Shown piece after piece: positions 38,639-42,603 of a DNA stretch of 42,603 nt. Source of the stretch: Tsukamurella sp. M9C (lineage in GTDB: Bacteria; Actinomycetota; Actinomycetes; Mycobacteriales; Mycobacteriaceae); NCBI RefSeq assembly GCF_020169415.1, contig NZ_JAIULG010000027.1, forward strand, positions 1 through 42,603, given 5' to 3'. The notes below the pieces were generated by a model that was given only the letters and a program-made list of their open reading frames with translations, was not told the DNA's origin and did no database searches. Position numbers and translations under genes: made by a program. Each line of letters begins with the position of its first letter. The stretch's first letter is position 1.

Positions 38639-40243
38639 TCAGGCCGCGTGGGCGCCGGTGTTCGACGGTGCGCACCAGGCGGTGTCGGCATCGTGGTCGG
38701 CGAGCAGCTGCTCGAGGAGCGGCGGGCCGTGCGGACCATCGAGGACCTTCGCGATCAGTTCGTGGTCGGCACAACTGTCCTCGAACTGGCGGCGGAGGTC
38801 CTGTTCGACCCACGCGTCCCGGAACTGCGCACACCGGGTGCGCCAGCGGACGAGCGCCTCGCGATGGAGCTCCTCGGCGTGGCGCCGGTGATTGACGCGA
38901 TGCGTCCCTGCGGGATCGGCGCCGCGGCGCCAGCCGGTCCGCCCGGCGTACGGCTCGCCGTGCGGGATCGTGATGGTCTCCCATCCGCGCGGGTTCTCCG
39001 TGAGGTCGGGGACGACCTTGCCGTGGTGGGCGTCGCAGGCGAGGGTGAGCGCGGTGACGTCGGTGGCGCCGCCGTGGGCCCACTCGGTGACGTGGTGGAC
39101 CTGGCAGCGGGTGGCGGGCGCGTCGCATCCGGGTGCGGTGCAGCCCTTCTCGGAGCCGTACAGCGCGATCCGCTGATCCGCGGAGGCGAGGCGCTTCTCC
39201 CGCCCCAGGAACAGCGGCCGCGAGGCGAGGTCCAGCACCAGGACGTACTTCGGATTGGCGCCCATCATGCGTAGTGCGTCCGCGACCGGGAGCCGGCCAC
39301 CGGTGGCGGTGGTCGCGATGCCGGTCTCCGACTCGAGCTGATCGATCCCCACAGTGATGATCGGGACGCAGGGCAGCCCTCGATGGCTGCCGAGTCCACC
39401 CGAACCGATGACGATGCCGAGCGCATGGGCGAGGGCGTCGTGGTTGCGTTGCGCCGCGCTCCGGGTGTCGCGCGCGGCGGCGGCGCGGACCGCGTCCGCG
39501 TCGCCCGGATCGACCGGGGCCGCGACGTCGTCGGGATTGCCCACGCCCGGGCGGGCGAACATCTCGAGTACCACATCGAGCAGGGCGCGGCACTCGGGCG
39601 AGAGCGCGCCGCCGATGTCGGACATCAGGTCGTCGCCCTGGGCACTCACGGTGAGCTCGCGCGAGCGCCGGATGCGATCCTGGTCGGGCTCGGCACCGTC
39701 GGGATCGAGGAGGGCGACGGCGCGCTTACCGATCTGATCGATGTCCTCCGGCGGCACACTCTCCGCCGCCGTCACGAGGATCTCTTCGACATCGTCGAGG
39801 TCGCCGCCGTTGAGGCGGTAGCACTTGTCGAGGATCCGCCCCATCGCCGTGGCGTGCCGTTCGGAGATCCTGCCCTCGCGCTGCGCCTCAGCGATGAGTT
39901 CGTACTTGGGCTCAGGCGCGAAGCCGCGGGCGTGACGCGGCACCCGGTTGTACGCGCCGTGCATCCGGCCACGCGCCTCCGCGCCGGCCAGGCGCAATTG
40001 GTCGACGAGGAGTTCCTTGAGCCCGGTGTACCCCAGCTCCGCGGGCAGCCCCTGCTCGAACGCGACCCCGGCCAGCACGTTCTGGCCGTACGGGACCTTG
40101 CGGGCGGCCGTCTCCAGGCGGCGCAGACACTCGAGCACCTGCTGCGAGGAAAGCATCACCGGATCTGCCGCGGCGAGCCGCTCGGCGGCCCGCTCGAACA
40201 CGACGAGGGCGTCGAGATATTCCTCTGCCGTATAGGAATTCAT
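38639..40243 (-). CDS. DUF222 / HNH endonuclease domain protein (13E12 repeat family)
   Basis: 534 residues. The N-terminal DUF222 region (about 30-340) precedes a C-terminal HNH motif: paired Cys368/Cys373, HH at 383-384, His390, then CDAHH (403-407). This is the 13E12 family, which is multicopy and often associated with repeats in mycobacterial genomes. The role is not established. ATG 40243 has GGGGGTGAG 6 nt upstream. A minus-strand TATGAT at 40271-40276 is a good -10. Confidence 0.9.
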   Translation of the reverse strand: MNSYTAEEYLDALVVFERAAERLAAADPVMLSSQQVLECLRRLETAARKVPYGQNVLAGVAFEQGLPAELGYTGLKELLVDQLRLAGAEARGRMHGAYNRVPRHARGFAPEPKYELIAEAQREGRISERHATAMGRILDKCYRLNGGDLDDVEEILVTAAESVPPEDIDQIGKRAVALLDPDGAEPDQDRIRRSRELTVSAQGDDLMSDIGGALSPECRALLDVVLEMFARPGVGNPDDVAAPVDPGDADAVRAAAARDTRSAAQRNHDALAHALGIVIGSGGLGSHRGLPCVPIITVGIDQLESETGIATTATGGRLPVADALRMMGANPKYVLVLDLASRPLFLGREKRLASADQRIALYGSEKGCTAPGCDAPATRCQVHHVTEWAHGGATDVTALTLACDAHHGKVVPDLTENPRGWETITIPHGEPYAGRTGWRRGADPAGTHRVNHRRHAEELHREALVRWRTRCAQFRDAWVEQDLRRQFEDSCADHELIAKVLDGPHGPPLLEQLLADHDADTAWCAPSNTGAHAA

Positions 40244-40530
40244 TCGAACTCACCCCCTCGCTCCCTTTCGATCATACGGTCCCGTTCGAACACATACCAC
40301 ACACTCGAATGTTCATTCGCGACCCCGGCCGTAGGCGCCGGAGTGACGGTCACCCCGCGCGCGAGATCTCCACGCTCTGCCGTAACCAACGGACATGACT
40401 TTTGTTTGGACCAATTAGATTTCGTGGAGCCGGTCACGCCATCGACGCAGTCATCGACACCGGCTCTTGCCGATCTCAAAGCCGTTGCAATCGCGATCGC
40501 GGCAGGAGTGGTCGTGCGACGATGGGCCGC
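40244..40530. promoter_or_regulatory. Divergent intergenic region HNH / GGDEF
   Basis: Contains the HNH -10 box (40271-40276, minus), an 8-bp palindrome GTTCGAAC (about 40284-40291) and the inverted repeat CGAATG-TT-CATTCG (about 40315-40328). TTGCAA near 40485 is shared with the corresponding region before the second GGDEF gene. No gene is recognised; open frames here extend the GGDEF frame upstream without homology. Confidence 0.4.
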
Positions 40531-41634
40531 ATGGAGGAGATGCCCCTGGGAGGCGGGACACCGCGCCACCTCCTCCGCCGCATCGAGCTCCGGGATCAGC
40601 TGTGGCGGTATGCCATCGCGGCCCTGACGCTCGGGTTCGGCGCGTTCGGCGCGGTCACCATCGTCATCCCCGACGGTGCGGGCGACAGCCGGTGGCGACA
40701 GATCACGATCGGGCTCATCTGCCTCAGCGTGGTCCCTGCATCCGCCATCGTCGCCAGGACTCCGCTCGCCGGCGCGCTGTGGTCGAAGGGATCCCGGGGC
40801 AAGGGAAGCGTCGTCTTCGTCGCCTACGCCGACGTCGGACTCGCCGGCGTCGTGCTGTGCATGCAGAACGCCCAGGCGGCACTGATCGGCACCGGTTTGT
40901 TCTCCGTGATCGGCGCCTATGTGGCGCATTTCGTGGGCGGACGGGTCATGGCCCTCCACATCGCCTTCTCGACGGCGGTCATCCTCGTACTCGGAGGGAC
41001 GCTCCTCGCATCAGGGTTCTACCCGCTGACCGTGGGCCTCGAAGTGGTCGTCGCGCTCGTCGTGGCCAATGCCGTGGTGGCCCTCCTCCGGAGGTACGCC
41101 ATCGAGATGCAGCGCCTGATCAGCAAGCAACTGCTCGAGTCGTCCCTCGATCCGCTGACGAACGTCCTCAATCGGCGCGGCTTCGCGTTCTCGAGCGACC
41201 GACTCCTCCACCGCGCGACCGGCGATCTGCTCGTCGCCGCGATCGACGTCGACCAGTTCAAGACCATCAACGATCGCTTCGGCCACACCGTCGGAGACGG
41301 CGTCCTGCGCAACGTCGCGCGCCTGATCGCCACCGGGACCACGCCGAACGCCGTCGTCGCCCGCCTCGGCGGCGACGAGTTCGCCGTCATCAGCGCAGAC
41401 CCCGACCGCGACGCGATCTTCCTGACCGAGACCATCCACCGAGACCCGGTGCGACTGCCCGACGGCAGCGCGGTGTCCCTGAGCATCGGACTCGCGCACC
41501 TGGACCACGACGCGACGGGCCGCACCGCGCACACCACCGCGGACGTACTCGACGCCCTGAACGACCGCGCCGATCGCGCACTGAAGGCGAGCAAGACCGC
41601 AGGGCGGAACCGGACCACGACCATCGACCACTGA
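40531..41634 (+). CDS. Membrane-bound diguanylate cyclase (GGDEF), copy 1
   Basis: 367 residues. Six hydrophobic helices (about 27-45, 57-75, 93-111, 115-133, 139-160, 165-186) form a MASE-like sensor, followed by a GGDEF domain (about 200-365) with IDVDQFKTINDRFGH (metal-site Asp) and an intact GGDEF (280-284). The residues five before it are TTPN, so the RxxD product-inhibition site is absent. It should make cyclic di-GMP from GTP. ATG 40531 matches the start of the second copy; GACGAT lies 7 nt upstream, as before copy 2. Confidence 0.9.
   Translation: MEEMPLGGGTPRHLLRRIELRDQLWRYAIAALTLGFGAFGAVTIVIPDGAGDSRWRQITIGLICLSVVPASAIVARTPLAGALWSKGSRGKGSVVFVAYADVGLAGVVLCMQNAQAALIGTGLFSVIGAYVAHFVGGRVMALHIAFSTAVILVLGGTLLASGFYPLTVGLEVVVALVVANAVVALLRRYAIEMQRLISKQLLESSLDPLTNVLNRRGFAFSSDRLLHRATGDLLVAAIDVDQFKTINDRFGHTVGDGVLRNVARLIATGTTPNAVVARLGGDEFAVISADPDRDAIFLTETIHRDPVRLPDGSAVSLSIGLAHLDHDATGRTAHTTADVLDALNDRADRALKASKTAGRNRTTTIDH
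41104..41403 (+). repeat. Near-identical GGDEF segment, copy 1
   Basis: This segment and 42301-42600 differ by about two bases (around CGGCGCGG versus CGTCGGGG) and are otherwise the same at an offset of 1197 bp. The sensor-coding parts upstream are clearly more diverged, with patches of identity. Confidence 0.85.
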
Positions 41635-41727
41635 CCAGCGCCCGTACCCGGCGCCCCCGGACCGCTGCCATCCCGAGGCTGTTGCGATTCTGAACTCGGA
41701 GGCGCTCACCCGTGGGACGATGTCCCC

Positions 41728-42603
41728 ATGGAGGAGATGAAACCCGGAGCCGGGGCGCCGCGCCACCTCCTCCGCCGCATCGAGTTGCAGGACAGGGTGT
41801 GGCGGTACGCGATCACAGTTCTGACCCTCGCGTTCGGGGCGTTCGGGGCGATCACCATCTTCTCCCCCGACGGTGCCGGCGACAGCCGGTGGCGACAGAT
41901 CACGATCGGGCTCATCTGCCTCAGCGTCTTCCCCGCAGCGGCGATCGTCGCCAGGACTCCACTCGCCGGCGCGTGGTGGACGAAGGGGCCACGGGACAAG
42001 CGCAGCATCGCCTTCGTCGCCTACGCCGACCTCGGCCTCGCCGGCGTCGTGCTGTGCTTTCAGAACACCCAGGCGTCGCTGATCGGCACGGGCCTGTTCT
42101 CCGTGATCGGCGCCTACGTGGCGCACTTCGTGGGCGGACGGGTCATGGCCCTCCACATCGCCTTCTCGACGACGGTGATCCTGGTGCTCGGGGCGAGGCT
42201 GCTCGTCGCCGGCTTCCAGCCGGTCAGCGTCGTCGTCGCAATGGTCGTCGCGATCGTCGTGGCCAATGCCGTGGTGGAGCTGCTGCGCCGGTACACCGTC
42301 GAGATGCAGCGCCTGATCAGCAAGCAACTGCTCGAGTCGTCCCTCGATCCGCTGACGAACGTCCTCAATCGTCGGGGCTTCGCGTTCTCGAGCGACCGAC
42401 TCCTCCACCGCGCGACCGGCGATCTGCTCGTCGCCGCGATCGACGTCGACCAGTTCAAGACCATCAACGATCGCTTCGGCCACACCGTCGGAGACGGCGT
42501 CCTGCGCAACGTCGCGCGCCTGATCGCCACCGGGACCACGCCGAACGCCGTCGTCGCCCGCCTCGGCGGCGACGAGTTCGCCGTCATCAGCGCAGACCCC
42601 GAG
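41728..42603 (+). CDS. Membrane-bound diguanylate cyclase (GGDEF), copy 2 (partial)
   Basis: A tandem paralogue of the preceding gene, 292 codons up to the right edge, where it is cut after the GGDEF motif (ADPE). The same six-helix sensor is present but diverged (for example VWRYAITVLTLAFGAFGAI). From MQRLISKQLL onward the protein is identical to copy 1 in the part visible, except the last residue. Start ATG 41728 (MEEMKPG) with GACGAT 6 nt upstream and no ribosome site. Confidence 0.9.
   Translation, partial: MEEMKPGAGAPRHLLRRIELQDRVWRYAITVLTLAFGAFGAITIFSPDGAGDSRWRQITIGLICLSVFPAAAIVARTPLAGAWWTKGPRDKRSIAFVAYADLGLAGVVLCFQNTQASLIGTGLFSVIGAYVAHFVGGRVMALHIAFSTTVILVLGARLLVAGFQPVSVVVAMVVAIVVANAVVELLRRYTVEMQRLISKQLLESSLDPLTNVLNRRGFAFSSDRLLHRATGDLLVAAIDVDQFKTINDRFGHTVGDGVLRNVARLIATGTTPNAVVARLGGDEFAVISADPE
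42301..42600 (+). repeat. Near-identical GGDEF segment, copy 2
   Basis: Partner of the segment at 41104-41403. The repeat probably continues past the window edge. Confidence 0.85.

Noticed and set aside
40284-40291. GTTCGAAC as an SOS (LexA) box for the HNH gene
   Set aside because: The mycobacterial SOS box is TCGAAC-N4-GTTCGA; only an 8-bp palindrome without the spacer is present here.
30000-42603. CRISPR arrays or insertion sequences in the accessory end
   Set aside because: No regularly spaced repeats with unique spacers and no transposase or terminal inverted repeats were seen; the only repeat there is the GGDEF gene duplication.

Overview
The window is GC-rich chromosomal DNA from a mycolic-acid-type actinobacterium (order Mycobacteriales). 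This is inferred from the fused b'-delta ATP synthase subunit, MurA with Asp in place of the fosfomycin-reactive Cys, a complete yrbE/mce locus, a decaprenyl-phosphate GlcNAc-1-phosphate transferase, and gene order matching the argS-to-rrn segment of Mycobacterium tuberculosis (Rv1292-Rv1315). Several accessory genes and the detailed sequences differ from Mycobacterium; a genus such as Tsukamurella, Gordonia or Dietzia is plausible, but I cannot assign it from sequence alone.

Layout, left to right. (1) 1-810: leader and tandem promoters of a ribosomal RNA operon on the minus strand; its 16S gene lies just outside the left edge. (2) 811-3126: murA (minus), a PduO-type cobalamin adenosyltransferase (plus) and a DUF2550 membrane protein (minus). 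(3) 3215-11046: the complete ATP synthase operon on the minus strand (atpI-like, atpB, E, F, FH fusion, A, G, D, C), ending in a strong hairpin. (4) wecA (minus). (5) 12741-22578, plus strand: a ten-gene mce lipid-import locus (yrbEA, yrbEB, mceA-F and two paralogous Mce-associated proteins) placed between two blocks that are adjacent in M. tuberculosis. (6) 22580-25531, minus: sua5, prmC, prfA, rpmE. (7) 25814-27484, plus: a receptor-like Ser/Thr kinase, followed by a GNAT acetyltransferase remnant and short palindromic repeats. (8) 27912-36758, minus: rho with a large disordered insertion, then thrB, thrC, hom, lysA and argS, an aspartate-family amino-acid block with overlapping genes. (9) 36835-36907: tRNA-Arg(CCG). 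(10) 37000-42603, accessory end: a FUSC-family membrane protein, a DUF222/HNH (13E12-type) protein and two tandem membrane diguanylate cyclases, the second cut by the window edge.

How the genes work together: the ATP synthase operon is self-contained. PrfA, PrmC and Sua5 form a translation unit in which PrmC methylates the GGQ loop of PrfA. Hom, ThrB and ThrC carry aspartate semialdehyde to threonine, and LysA completes lysine. The mce genes encode permease (YrbE), the six Mce shaft proteins and accessory Mas proteins, but the ATPase (MceG) is not here and must be encoded elsewhere.

Most notable: a triplicated 57-bp stop-start cassette between yrbEA and yrbEB that creates two 17-codon ORFs; tandem GGDEF genes with almost identical catalytic halves but diverged sensor halves; Asn at the position of the bedaquiline-site Asp28 in AtpE; repeated rrn promoters; a possible leaderless reading frame upstream of rho; and several genes whose start codon sits 6-7 nt after a -10 hexamer, suggesting leaderless transcription.
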